Source: Oscillospiraceae bacterium (GTDB lineage: Bacteria; Bacillota; Clostridia; Oscillospirales; Ruminococcaceae). Taken from it: a DNA stretch of 5,593 bases. The notes under the pieces were generated by a model. The model had not been told where the DNA came from and searched no databases. It was given only the letters and a program-made list of their open reading frames with translations. This document shows positions 5,504 through 5,593 of the stretch, piece after piece. A program made the translations under genes and the position numbers. Location of the stretch: assembly GCA_900768675.1 (NCBI GenBank), contig CAAGDT010000149.1, forward strand, positions 1-5,593, written 5' to 3'. How positions within the stretch are numbered: the stretch's first letter is position 1; every line of letters starts with the position of its first letter.

Positions 5504-5593
5504 CCCGCCGTCAGATTTTTCGTCAGGTTGTACAAAAGCGACGCAGGCGGGCTGGTCTGTCGGTCAGCCCCTCTGTCACTCCGTGACACCTCC
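5504..5593. repeat. Hairpin-rich GC segment, probably the start of a dispersed repeat
   Basis: The 137 bp after nrdD hold no gene. The last ~90 bp are rich in dyads: CCCGCC (5504-5509) with GGCGGG (5546-5551), a 6-bp stem GGGCTG/CAGCCC (5549-5554, 5565-5570), and TGTCAC-TCC-GTGACA (5574-5588). CGTCAG is repeated at 5509-5514 and 5521-5526. CCCCTC at 5568-5573 has no partner before the window ends, so the element is cut off. Its style resembles the palindromic intergenic repeats common in Ruminococcaceae genomes; that identification is from memory of style, not a search. The GGGCTG hairpin might help end nrdD transcription, but it lacks a U-tract. Confidence 0.5.

Overview
The window looks like chromosomal DNA from a strictly anaerobic low-to-mid-GC Firmicute, most likely a Clostridia/Ruminococcaceae-type gut or rumen organism. 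This is inferred from the oxygen-sensitive glycyl-radical ribonucleotide reductase, the acetate kinase, strong GGAGG-type ribosome binding sites, consensus sigma-A promoters and the style of the 3'-flanking repeat. No species is claimed.

Layout. Positions 1-73 carry a 22-bp-period TGTTCA repeat that resembles the end of an IS21-type insertion sequence. It runs into an AT-rich small gene (113-400, +), unrecognised and probably missing its 5' end. A strong hairpin (434-465) lies between that gene and ackA (488-1687, -), which encodes acetate kinase and has its own promoter at 1727-1755. A 13-bp-stem hairpin (1803-1837) ends the next leftward gene, a YeiH/UPF0324-family membrane protein (1848-2879, -). 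A 417-bp divergent intergenic region (2880-3296) follows, then nrdD (3297-5456, +), a complete class III anaerobic ribonucleoside-triphosphate reductase. The last ~90 bp form a GC-rich, hairpin-rich segment cut by the window edge, probably a dispersed repeat.

How it works together. The genes are separate transcription units rather than one operon. AckA makes ATP and acetate from acetyl phosphate. NrdD makes dNTPs without oxygen and has the active-site asparagine linked to formate-using enzymes. The YeiH-like protein is a membrane protein of uncertain substrate. The usual partners pta (for ackA) and nrdG (for nrdD) are not in the window.

The richest part is the yeiH-nrdD intergenic region. 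It holds a perfect TTGACA-17-TATAAT promoter for nrdD and two NrdR-box-like sites 32 bp apart. It also holds an exact 13-bp inverted repeat separated by 166 bp, six TGTTC/GAACA half-sites in all, and a 10-bp stem that would bury the yeiH ribosome binding site. I saw no clear new defence or mobile system. The regulatory architecture and the IS-gene junction are the parts worth a second look.
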